64,000 nucleotides of DNA from Limnoperna fortunei. Lineage: Eukaryota > Mollusca > Bivalvia > Mytilida > Modiolidae. The DNA lies in NCBI GenBank assembly GCA_944474755.1, contig OX104124.1, positions 6,164,437 through 6,228,436 of the forward strand, given 5' to 3'. A program made the position numbers and the translations under genes. The notes beneath the pieces are model-generated. The model saw nothing but the letters and a program-made list of their open reading frames with translations, did no database searches and was not told where the DNA came from. This document shows, piece after piece, positions 36,451 to 46,475 of the stretch; position 1 is the stretch's first letter; each line of letters starts with the position of its first letter.

Positions 36451-37339
36451 TATGTTATGTTGATGCACAATAGTTGCTTGCTTTTATTGTTGAATCACTT
36501 CACAAGATTGGGTAGTGACTGTTCAGGTAGGAGATTGTTTTACAGCTGTCAATGACTTCAGAATCACCAATATTGGTTATCACATTTTTCTTCAACCTCT
36601 ATCTCCTCTTCTTAAGAAGCATTGATTTAAACAAGCTATTTAGTTTTTCAATAAATTAGATTTTTTCATTTAAAAAATGTTGAGAATGAGACATGTTTTC
36701 CAAGGGAATGCTAACATTTGAGTTTTTAAAAAGCATTATTTTATAACAGTCATTTGTTCACCTTTTTTTAATTGATTATCTCCCTTCTCTTTTATAAAAA
36801 GTTGTCTATCTTTGTTCTGTATTTTTCTATAATTGCAATATTGTTTAATCAGTTTTTATCTGTGAGAGCTAATCATATTTTAGAACGAATAATCTCTCGC
36901 TTTTTTGTTTGGCGAGGTAATCGACAAATCACAAAACTAACTTTGTATTATAACGGCAGTAAAATTCGGCCTAATCATATTTAAGAGCATTATGCTTTCT
37001 ACACATTTAAACTGCACACAGCTTGTAACAAGTAGTTATAAATGAACATATCTAAAAAAACTAAGGGTGAAAGCAGGTGCTCTGGAAGGTTTAGTGTTTC
37101 TTGCTTCATTAGCAACACATTTAGTGCATTTTTTTGGTCAGTATAAGAATTTATACTGTTCACTGTTGTCCTGTATAACTATAGTGGCTATGGACGGATA
37201 TATAGTTTCATACTTCCATAAACTGAAAATAGGTTTTGTATCTGCAAATAAAATAAATAATATTTATACTTACACAAGGTACAAAGATCTTTATTCCTAC
37301 ATGAACATGAATATTTAATCATTTTTTTATTTATTTCAG
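36451..37339. other. Intronic AT-rich DNA before exon C
   Basis: No feature recognised. Open frames of 61-83 codons here lack splice sites compatible with the flanking exons. Confidence 0.4.
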
Positions 37340-37651
37340 ACTGAAAAAGAAAACAAAGATCGAGTTGCAGCATTCATTGATGGTACTTCAGAATTTGTTC
37401 GACCAGACATTTCGCTCAAATTAAACTTAAATCCAACCCAACATATGGAAAACTTTCTTGCTGTATCACCACCACAGTCCAATGAATCGGGAGAAAACAG
37501 TAGATCAGTATCTCCAGCAGCCTCACCTACATGTAGACCAAGTTTTGCTCCTGAATATCACTTCCTGGTTGATCAATATTCAAAAGATGTTTTCATGGCA
37601 ATTTTTAATGCTACGAAATTGAAACTGTCAGGAAAAGGATTCATTTTGTGA
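37340..37651 (+). CDS. Unrecognised gene, terminal exon C
   Basis: Acceptor ttatttcag precedes a phase-0 exon of 103 codons ending in TGA at 37,649-37,651. Together with A and B it encodes a continuous 221-residue C-terminal fragment. Exon C opens with a charged stretch (TEKENKDRVAAF). It has a Ser/Pro-rich, probably disordered middle (SPPQSNESGE to SPAASPT, about residues 41-65 of the exon) and ends KLSGKGFIL. No domain recognised, no signal or membrane segment. It lies tail-to-tail with WDR48, 5.8 kb apart. Confidence 0.65.
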   Translation, partial: TEKENKDRVAAFIDGTSEFVRPDISLKLNLNPTQHMENFLAVSPPQSNESGENSRSVSPAASPTCRPSFAPEYHFLVDQYSKDVFMAIFNATKLKLSGKGFIL

Positions 37652-38449
37652 TATATTTATTCTTTTTTATCTTAATATAGAGATGTTGTAGTACATGTAC
37701 ATGCTTGAGGCACTGAGATTTAAACATCCGTGTATAAATTTACATCAGTATGCTATGTGGTTCGTTGAATATTTTTAAATATGGTATATTTTTGCTGATA
37801 TGAAATGAAACATATTAAGAGTTTATTTTATTGCTAATTTCAGCTATTTTTTTATGTGGAACTTAATAATTATGCTGTGAAAACAATCAATCATTCCATG
37901 AGTGTCAGATGTCGCACACAGTAATGTGTAATTTCATTTATGACAAGTTTTGGGGGAAAAGGTGGGGTTTTTTGGGGGGTTTTTTTTCGAATGTTTATTT
38001 TGAAAACTTGCTATAAAATAATATGGGTGTTTTTTTAGATTTATAATATCTCCTATTATTCCTTGCAATCTGTTGATTTTAATAATAGATATTTCTCATC
38101 TTGTCTGGAAAAATACCAATAGTATAGAGGTTTAGGAAATTGTGTATTTAATGCATTTCTTATGTGGGAACTGTTGTTTGTTTTTATTTAAATGCTTTGT
38201 GTTGTCACTGAACCCCAACGGGCTAAAAATTGCTGGAACACTATTTATGAATCGATTTTAACAAGTATTTGGTCAGTTAACATTAATTTACATTCTGCAC
38301 ATTGAATAATCTGCATATGTGTGTAAATTGAGGTTCAAATATTTATTAATCCTCATTAATAAATTAAACTTCAATATATGTACATGTGGAACTGTTACTA
38401 GTTTTAACATAATGCTGGTAATTAACGGAAGCTGGACTGTGGAATAGCA
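37652..38449. other. 3' flank of the unrecognised gene
   Basis: AT-rich, probably containing the 3' untranslated region. G/T-rich runs (ggggttttttggggggtttt near 37,965) are the only unusual composition. No poly(A) site could be fixed with confidence. Confidence 0.4.
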
Positions 38450-38735
38450 GGGCCGTAAATTATATGTAAGGCATGGAGGCAACTGCCTCCTATTGCAAAC
38501 TGGCAAAAACAAATTGTGACCAAAATAAAATAAAATGAAATAAAAGTAAAAATTAAAAAAAAAGTTTTATACACTAAACCCCATCATAAAAGCCCATGGA
38601 AAGCACCCCAGGATTTGCCAAATAGCAGGATTTTGCACAAAAATGTGCTCAGCTTAAGAGGGGCTAGGCACCCCCAGACCCCCGCCTTTACTGCCTCCCC
38701 TTAGTCGAAACACAATTTACGACCTGAATAGTTTA
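38450..38735. mobile_element. Possible short interspersed element with inverted ends
   Basis: The left end has gccgtaaattatatgtaagg and ggaggcaactgcctcc. The right end has gcctccccttagtcgaaaca followed by caatttacgacctg, an inverted match to the left cgtaaatt. In between is ggggctaggcacccccagac, text familiar from mollusc repeats. Confidence 0.35.
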
Positions 38736-38756
38736 GTAAATATTCTGGCTTTGTCC

Positions 38757-38803
38757 TGAATATAGCTGAAATACTTCATGTTGGACATAAAGCAACATCC
38801 AAC

Positions 38804-38835
<32 letters not shown>

Positions 38836-38836
38836 A
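38757..38836 (+). mobile_element. SINE 3' tail with (AATC)n
   Basis: atatagctgaaatacttcat, gttggacataaagcaacatc and an (AATC) run is a typical 3' end of another mollusc SINE family. The 5' part is not recognisable. Confidence 0.5.
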
Positions 38837-39052
38837 TACTCCATGTGTGTTGACCAACAGTGCTTTTCACAAAAATCTGAAGTAGCATCCAAAAATGTAT
38901 CTTGTTCACAATGTTTTTTGTTAGAATTTTTTTTTTCAAATCAAATGACAAAAAACATAATAGTGTTCTAGAAAAAAAGGGACCAACCATTTTGCTAAAA
39001 TGGGGCAGGGTGGTTTAAATAAAAAATTGAAGAATGTGTCCATGGGACACGG

Positions 39053-40112
39053 ATGCCCCCGCTAAAGTAAGTCCCAAACAGGAAGTAGTTGTCCAACAGG
39101 TCTGAAAGTCGCTTAGGACATACAACTTGTGATACTGAACCACCCTGCCAAATTTCAAATTGTTCTAATGTACGGTTTCTGAGAAAAGCTTGACGGAAAT
39201 TTTCATACTGGTGTTAACACATTTTCATATCGGCCCAGTTGAAAACAGGAACTAGTTGTCCGACAGGTCTGAAAGTTGCTTAGGACGTACAACTTGTGAT
39301 ACTGAACCACCCTGCCAAATTTCAAATTGTTCTTGTGTACGGTTTCTGAGAAAAGCTTGACGGAAATTTTCATACTCGTGGTAACACATTTTCATATCGG
39401 CCCAGTCGCAACAGGAAGTAGTTGCCCGACAGGTCTGAAAGTCGCTTAGGACTTACAACTTGTGATACTGAACCACAATGCCGAATTTCAAATTGTTCTC
39501 ATGTATGGTTTCTGAGAAAAGCTTGACGGAAATTTTCATACTCATGTTAACACATTTTCATATCGGCCCAATCGCAAACAGGAAGTAGTTTTCCGACAGG
39601 TCTGAAAGTCGCTAGGGACGTACAACTTGTGATACTGAACCACCCTGCCAAATTTCAAATTGTTCTAATGTACAGTTTCTGAGAAAAGCTCGACGGAAAT
39701 TTTCATACTCATGTTAACACATTTTCATATTGGCCCAGTTGCAAACAGGAAGTAGTTGTCCGACAGGTCTGAAAGTCGCTAGGGACGTACAACTTGTGAT
39801 ACTGAACCATCCTGCCAAATTTCAAATTGTTCTCATGTACGGTTACTGAGAAAAGCTTGACGGAAATTTTCATACTTGTGTTAACACATTTTCATATCGG
39901 CCCAGTCCCAAACAGGAAGTAGTTGTCCGACAGGTCTGAAAGTCGCTTAGGACATACAACTTGTGATACTGAACAACCCTGCCAAATTTCAAATTGTTCT
40001 CATGTACGGTTTCTGAGAAAAGCTTGACGGAAATTTGTTCGGACGTACATACGGACAGACGGACGGACATGAGTAAAACTTAATGCCCCCCGACATGTCA
40101 TCGCGGGGGCAT
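39053..40112. mobile_element. Element with ATGCCCCCGC inverted ends and six ~167-bp internal repeats
   Basis: The left end ATGCCCCCGC (39053-39062) and right end GCGGGGGCAT (40103-40112) are perfect inverts. Inside, a unit of about 167 bp (aacaggaagtagttgtccga, gtctgaaagtcgct, acaacttgtgatactgaacc, gagaaaagcttgacggaaat) is repeated six times from 39,077. A tract of GGAC words (cggacagacggacggacatg) precedes the right end. The design matches non-autonomous bivalve elements with internal tandem repeats. No coding capacity. Confidence 0.7.
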
Positions 40113-40408
40113 AAAAATACTCTATAATCTGTTGTCACCTTTTCCACTCCAAATACCAATATACCGGTACAATTTGTTGAATTAGAAGAAGGAAAAATGC
40201 TGCAACTAAAAAAACCTCCATACTCCCCCTTTAAACAAATTAGTTGGTCCCTAACAGTAAGTTATTATAAGATGTAAATCATTGGGATTATTATATTTAT
40301 TGTTGGAGATAATTTATTATTGTGCATGTCTTCATTGCAATTAATTATAAAATATGAGAAATACATTTATTTTATCGTTATTTACGATTTCTTACAACCC
40401 ACCATTAC

Positions 40409-40560
40409 TTTTGAAATGTCTGTACCAAGTCAGGATGATTGCTGTTAGTTGTAGAGTTTGCTGGTTTATCTGACTTTAATATGTGGATTGTCTTTTTTGA
40501 CAGTTTTATCTGTATTCAGCATTTTGTATTACCTTCAATTACACTACAGTTTGAGTGGAT
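40409..40560 (+). repeat. Fragment of a bivalve interspersed repeat
   Basis: gaaatgtctgtaccaagtca and the text after it match 22,678-22,800. The 80-codon open frame overlapping it (40,458-40,700) is judged repeat-derived. Confidence 0.4.
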
Positions 40561-41601
40561 TTGGATTATTCCACATGTCCACAGTGGGGGTGGGCACAGG
40601 ATGGACTAACCCTCCATTTTTTGAAGTTCTTTCCTACCCTATACTTTTTAATGGAACAGCTCTACTACAACTAGGTGTGTATTTACCAGTTACTTTTTAA
40701 TGTCCTTGCAACCCTTTCAGTCTGTGGATCAATTCATTTAATTTCAAGGTATACATTTTCATGGTTTTTTTTAATAAAAAGTTTGCATGATACTTTATTT
40801 TGTGGATATTTAAACATTTCCTTTTGGATACATGTACTTTGAAATTGTATTTTGTTCAACACTGAAATTTACAATTTGCAAATCCTCACATAATCCATCA
40901 AATAAAGAGCCCCACAAATAATAAATAATCTACAGTATTTATTTATGGATACTAAATATCAAATAACAACATTCGTTAAATAAATAACTTTTATTTTAAC
41001 AGTAGAAATATTTATAAAGCAACAATTCTGAACCACATTCTGTCACATAAATTACCTCTCTTTAAAAGATTCCACATTCCACAAAATAAACAGAATCGAC
41101 TCATGGCTAAAAAATGAACCACCATTTTAATTGGTTACTAGCAATGAAATAACAATAATTCAGATCTTTGTTTCTTCTCAGTAAAACATTGGAATATTTT
41201 TTCTTCGATAATTACTTGCATTATATATAGAGGGACTAGGTTATAGAATACTGTCACTACCAATTTATTACATTGATAATTTCTCAATACCAAATATTGC
41301 ACTCTATTAATTAACTACTATAACATTCACTTAGATAACAGTAAAACTGCCCACATGATATAGTTTGCTTAACAGGTCCAATATGAAATTAACTAGTCCA
41401 ATATTGGCCTAATTGTTTTGGCCTGGTTAATTAATATAACGACATCACTATGTGATGATTTCTGTATTGGCCTAGTTAATGGTCATTGGCCAGCTGTATT
41501 GGCCTTCAGCTGCTCCTCAGACAAATACAGCAAGCCTTGGACCAATAACTAGAACAATACATGTAATAATATAATAATACATTATGAATATGATAGATTG
41601 T
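40561..41601. other. Intergenic AT-rich DNA
   Basis: No gene, RNA or clear repeat recognised. Confidence 0.4.
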
Positions 41602-41864
41602 TTTGTTTGAATGGGGTTTAACACCACTTTCATCTATTTTTAAGCTATATCATGGTGTCCAGTTTTTATTAGGGGAGGGAGGAAGCTGGAGTACATGGAG
41701 AAAATCCCCTACCTTCATTTGGAAAACTGGCAATCCTTGTCAATTAAGATTGCAGTCGAGTACACCCTGCCCACAGTGAGACTGGAACCCTCAACCTCTG
41801 TGTAGATGGACCACGTGGTCAATAGTAGTTGATTAACTACCTTAAACACTCGGGCACCAGGGAT
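41602..41864 (-). mobile_element. Near-full-length tRNA-SINE, minus strand
   Basis: Reverse complement runs from a tRNA-like head with gtttaaggtagttaatcaac, through gactgcaatcttaattgaca and gtactccagcttcctccctc, to the 3' end ggtgttaaaccccattcaaa. The head's B-box region is degenerate (gagggttccagtctc). Confidence 0.7.
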
Positions 41865-42520
41865 ATAATATGTGACTACCATGATGGTCCAGTATAATTT
41901 AGTGTACTGAAAACTGACAAAAGATTTATTGTCAGCTTAATGTATTACAGTTCTAATTGTAGGATATACTACACTACAGTTTATGTGAATCTTGTTTCTT
42001 TTCACTGTCAACGGTGGATAGCACATGAATGTCCACTGGATAACACACGAATGTCCACACTGCTTTGATGTCCTTTTCTTCCAAAATAGTAAACAATTTT
42101 TATCAGTGTTTTGAGTGGATTATACTTTCAAACTTCACCCGAGCTGTAGTGTATATAACAGGATATGGCGACAGCACTTCAGTCATACTTAATTTTTAAA
42201 CAGCAGAAGGTAGATCCTTTTGCCACTAATGTCCAATCAGATTACAGTTTAATCGGGAGCATGTTTGTTCCATTCTGAAAACTATCTTTTATCTTTTATG
42301 TTTGAGCAAGCAATTCAATTTTGCTCAATTCATATGCAATTTCTACATCAAGTAACCAAAAAAAAATAATGAAATAAAATTGCAGTGAATTCAACATTAA
42401 ATTGGTTATAGCAAGTAATGGAATGAGTCAACAACAAACTGTTTTATACATAGATGATACAGACTAATGCAGTTCATGATGTAACATCAATTCTGATTGG
42501 ATAACGTGAATAATTTCATG
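41865..42520. other. Intergenic AT-rich DNA
   Basis: No gene or RNA feature recognised; short partial repeats such as gatagcacatgaatgtccac / gataacacacgaatgtccac near 42,015-42,058. Confidence 0.4.
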
Positions 42521-42544
42521 GCATCAATTCCACGATTGATGCCG
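42521..42544. repeat. Short perfect hairpin
   Basis: GGCATCAAT and ATTGATGCC form a 9-bp perfect stem around TCCACG. Confidence 0.5.
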
Positions 42545-42642
42545 TCAGATTTTAACGCAAGCGCAGACGTTATTTCCGGCAAATACAAAATTCCAATTTT
42601 AATCAGTTAATTTAGTTTTTTACTGCCGTAGCATTAGAATGG

Positions 42643-42805
42643 AGATAACTGTATTGTATTTGAAGATTTGCCGGCATCAATTGGTGATTTGATGGTCGGA
42701 AATATCCGTTTGCTGGCTCCGCTTACGCATCGCCCATAAACTCAATTTCCGACCATCAAATCACCAATTGATGCCGGCAAATCTTCAAATACAATACAGT
42801 TATCT
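42643..42805. mobile_element. Inverted repeat with 61-bp near-perfect arms
   Basis: The arms 42643-42703 and 42745-42805 are reverse complements (outer end agataactgtattgtatttg, inner end gatttgatggtcggaaat) around a 41-bp spacer. Probably a MITE or fold-back insertion. No coding content. Confidence 0.8.
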
Positions 42806-43407
42806 TCTAAGACTAAAGAAATTGTACTACACAGCTGACCAATGTGTCAATCCTTCGTCAATTAGCATATTATCTCACGGTTCTAAATAATACCAAAACC
42901 TGCTTCGGAGACCACCTACAACAATCCATTAGTTTCGAGCCTAAAGAGTTTATCTGCAGCTAAAATGAATTTCATTTAAACTGAACCTGTATTAAATGGC
43001 CACCTGCCTTTTGAGACCACTGTTTTTGCTCTTCAGTGATCTTCCTTGAATGGCTCGTGAATGGTCGCTATTAAACAGGTTTAACAATATGAAAATAACA
43101 TTTTACAAAAAGATATCAGACTTTTAAACAATTCAGAGTTCTAATTAAAAATCCTTATTGATGGAAACATCCGTTAATCACATGTCATGGTAATAATTTA
43201 CATGTTCTTCGTAAAATGACAGAAACTGGTTGAATATTCCAAGTACGTATGTAAAAATATCTCCCCTGTCCTTCCTTTGGAGCAACTTTCGAATACAGCC
43301 CTTTACCAGATCTTGTACATTTGTAAAAGACTTCAATCTGAGCATGCTTACTGGACCCTGTGTCCTCTAAGAACTTAACCACCTTCTAATTTACAATGTA
43401 GAGAGCT
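42806..43407 (-). other. WDR48 3' untranslated region and flank
   Basis: The sequence directly after the WDR48 stop codon (minus-strand direction) presumably includes the 3' untranslated region. No poly(A) signal was chosen with confidence. Confidence 0.4.
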
Positions 43408-43506
43408 TCACTTAGTTGATATTGGTCTATAGTGAAGCATGAGGTCACCACTTTGCTTCCATATGAAATGTTTCACAGTCCTCAAGTCCATGTTGGCATC
43501 CAAAAC
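43408..43506 (-). CDS. WDR48: WDR48 (UAF1), last coding exon
   Basis: Minus-strand exon after acceptor ctctttttcag, 32 codons plus TGA (43,408-43,410). The peptide [17 protein letters not shown] and its ending [11 protein letters not shown] match the C-terminus of animal WDR48 almost residue for residue. This is the end of the second SUMO-like domain, the part known to contact FANCI and other partners of the USP1-UAF1 complex. Phase 0 joins the exon at 46,286-46,475. Confidence 0.93.
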   Translation of the reverse strand, partial: VLDANMDLRTVKHFIWKQSGDLMLHYRPISTK

Positions 43507-43774
43507 CTGAAAAAGAGTTGTTAATATGTAGTTAAACCAAGTATAAGGACCTGTTCATGTTGTAGACTATTTATATAGCTTAATAAAATATGTTTTTACA
43601 ATAAATTTGCATATACATGTAAAACTGGATAAAAAGTATGCCCCTACAACTGAGAACTATCTCTAATTTTATAAAGATCAAAATCAAAATCCTCTAGTCC
43701 TGCCCACCATCATCATTTGTATTGACATGCTTTATTAATACAAATGTTGTAGCTCTAAAAATGTATTAAAAAAA

Positions 43775-43898
43775 TAGCTGGACAAGACATGTATCCCTAT
43801 CTCAATTATCTGGTCAGCTGGACAAGAAATGTATCCCTATCTCAATTATCTGGTTAGCTGGACAAGCCATGTATCCCTATCTCAATTATCTGGTCATC
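43775..43898 (+). repeat. Short tandem repeat, three ~41-bp units
   Basis: agctggacaag-catgtatcc followed by ctatctcaattatctggt occurs three times in the intron between the last two WDR48 exons, with single-base differences. Confidence 0.8.
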
Positions 43899-44539
43899 AA
43901 ACTGACTAAGTGACTAACGATCTGTAGTTTTAAGAAAAATTCACAAAAATCTGAATCCTTTGGCCCTTCATAGGTCCATTATGCCTTCAAAAATATTTGG
44001 GACGGACAAGGGTAAATTAATATGCCCCCCTTTTTGTCTGGGTACATATTAATCCTTATCCTTATCTAAGTGCCCTGGGGCATTGGAATTTATCCAGTGA
44101 AAAGAGCTCATCATTTTGTAACTATCAAGTTTTTAGAAAATGTGAAGCCATCTTCATAAAAAAACAAGTGCCAAAGTACCACAAAATATGCACATCGAAA
44201 ATTTTGGTAAATGGTTGAAAAGTTTGACAGAGAGGTGTGTACATGTATTAATTTGCAGGAATCCTTATAACCCAAATGAATTTGATAATCAGCCTATTTA
44301 ATACCAAAGAATTATGTGATATTTGCAGGTGTTAATTATATCACAGGAACTATGTACTACATGTACTATAATGGATTTGATAACCAGCCACATTAATAGT
44401 AACTTACAGGGCATTTAAATCATGGGAACCCATATTACCATAATGAACTTGATAACCAGCCAATTTAATACCTAAGACACCAATGATTCAACAAACATTC
44501 ATGAACATCAATGAACAACTATTTTTCTAATAGCAGAGA

Positions 44540-45480
44540 CCAGTTTGGCATTTTTTGTAAAAATTAAAAGCTCTGAAGCGTGTAGAGTGATTTTGCTTGT
44601 TATCAAATTTGGTTGAGATAGTAGGCCCATAAACATTTTTCCCAAGTTTCATGAAGATCAGACAATGACTGTTGGATTTAGAGAGCAGACAAGGTGAATT
44701 TGCCATTTTTTGTATAAAGGGCCATAACTTTGAAGTGGCTGAAGCAATTTGGCTGGTTATCGAACTCATCCAAGATATTATGCCCATAAACATTTTCCCC
44801 AAGTTTCATAAAGATCAGGGGGGACCTCAGTGGCCACGTGGTTAGGGTAGTTTGTCTACTATTGATCGCTTGGTCTGTCAACACTGAGATTGCGAGTTCA
44901 ATTCTCACTGCAGGGAGGGTGTACTCGACTTCAATCTTAATTGACAAGGATTGCCAGTTTTCCCACCGCAGGTCCGGGGTTTTCTCAGGGTACTCCGGCT
45001 TCCTCCCCCAATAAAAACTGGACGCCATGATATAGCGGAAAAATTGCTGAAAGTGGTGTTAAACACCATTCAAACAAACAAACAAACATAAAGATTGGAC
45101 AACGACTGTTTGAGATAAAGAGCAGACAAGGCAAATTTTACATTTTTCTATAAATAAAGGTCCATAACTCTGAAGTGGCTTAAGCAATTTGGCTGGTTAT
45201 CTAACTTGGTCAAGATATTATGCCCATAAACATTTTCCCAAAGTTTCATGAAGATCTGACAACAACTGGTTGGGTTACAGAGCGACAAGGCGAATTGTAA
45301 ATTTTTTTTTTAAATAAAGGGCCATAACTTTGAAGTACCTGAAGCAATTTGGCTGGTTATCTATCTTGGTCAAGATATTATACCCATAAACATTTTCAAC
45401 AAGTTTAATGAAGAGACAACAACTGTTTGAGTTAGAGAGCTGACATCACTGTGGACGCTACCTGCGGCTGATGTTCCCAT
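44540..45480 (+). repeat. Tandem mollusc-type interspersed repeat, 4 diverged units
   Basis: Units contain aaagggccataactttgaag, gaagcaatttggctggttat, aagatattatgcccataaac, agtttcatgaagatc-gaca and gagagcagacaagg. This is a repeat type widespread in bivalve genomes. One unit is interrupted by the SINE at 44,816. The open frames on the minus strand are repeat-derived. Confidence 0.7.
44816..45086 (+). mobile_element. Full-length tRNA-derived SINE with target-site duplication
   Basis: The head has cagtggccacgtggttaggg (A box) and gcgagttcaattctcactgc (B-box region). The body has cttaattgacaaggattgcc. The 3' domain has gggtactccggcttcctccc, ataaaaactggacgccatga and gctgaaagtggtgttaaaca, with an (AAAC) tail. 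CATAAAGAT at 44,807-44,815 is repeated at 45,087-45,095. The 3' domain resembles that of bivalve tRNA-SINEs with a conserved central/3' domain (MetaSINE-like); the family name is from memory. Confidence 0.85.
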
Positions 45481-46285
45481 AATACAACCCGTTTTCGACG
45501 GGCATTAACCCGAGGTGGGACAAACAGACCAAAAATCTATGGGTCCCCTACTTTCATTGGTAAGACATAAATAACCAAAATTTAACAGCCATATTGATGC
45601 AAGACTCAAGAACATCTGTCTGCTTTCCTCATTCCATTGTTTCACAAATTGTCGGCATACAGTGTTTCACTAATAAAATCACATTTGTTAGACATGAAAC
45701 TGCCAACTCAACTCAACAGCGCTCTTTAGTTTTTAGGCACAGAATTGTTATCGGTTAGTTATTGTGACATCATATATTTATACATCACATATAATTCTTT
45801 TTTACTAAAATTATTAGCTAAAGTAATGAATACCTGCATGTCAATGCTATAGTTGGAGTTTGACCTGAAAATGATTTTCTTGCAGAAGGCAGTCATTCTT
45901 AGTGCAATATTTCATATAAAGGGTAATCAGACAATTTTGGTTAAATGAATGGTAAATAAGATATCCCAGGGACTTGTTTTCAGATTATCTCTGTTTTCAA
46001 GGTATTTGACAATCACTGTAACTCATATAGAGTACATATCAATGTTTTATCTTACATTTCCACAGATGAACAAATGAGGTTTAAAAGTCGTCAATATTGT
46101 TGGTTTGAATATCCATTAACTTTATTAAAAAATTGAAGCCATATACGGGAACATAGTATATGTATAGTTCTATCAGATGTCTCGTGTGGGGCCAATCAAA
46201 ATCATGAAATGCCAACCAATAGAACAACTCGTGTGTTCCATTTGGACTAAAATAATAATATTGTAAGAACAGACTGAATGCCTAC

Positions 46286-46475
46286 CTGATCATTACATAA
46301 CAATTCTACTTTCTCCTCCGTCATGGCTGAATCGGAGGATTTCTCTTTCTCCGTCTTGTCTCCCCCACCATTTCCAGTCTGTGATCCTGTCTCGGATCCT
46401 TGGCCTAAAACCTTTTCATAAACATGTTCAATGACCTTTCTAACTTGTATCATATCACTGGCTGATAGTCTATCC
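46286..46475 (-). CDS. WDR48: WDR48 exon encoding the start of SUMO-like domain 2 and acidic linker
   Basis: 190 nt; the first base completes a Lys codon with the upstream exon, then 63 codons end in phase 0 at donor gtaggc. The peptide DRLSASDMIQVRKVIEHVYEK is a WDR48 hallmark. It is followed by a Gly/Ser/Glu/Lys-rich loop that is variable between species, then EEKVELLCNDQ. The acceptor (tttatag) and the first 31 exonic bases are the template of the 85-bp minisatellite starting at once upstream. Confidence 0.93.

Noticed and set aside
40458..40700. 80-aa plus-strand frame with acceptor-like and donor-like ends
   Set aside because: Its first half overlaps a bivalve interspersed repeat also found at 22,672, and its phase does not fit exon C of the neighbouring gene, which already has a stop.
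43185..43382. 65-aa minus-strand frame just after the WDR48 stop
   Set aside because: Lies in the presumed 3' untranslated region and has no recognisable motif.
44527..45028. 91- and 116-aa minus-strand frames
   Set aside because: They cover a known-type mollusc interspersed repeat and the SINE inserted in it.
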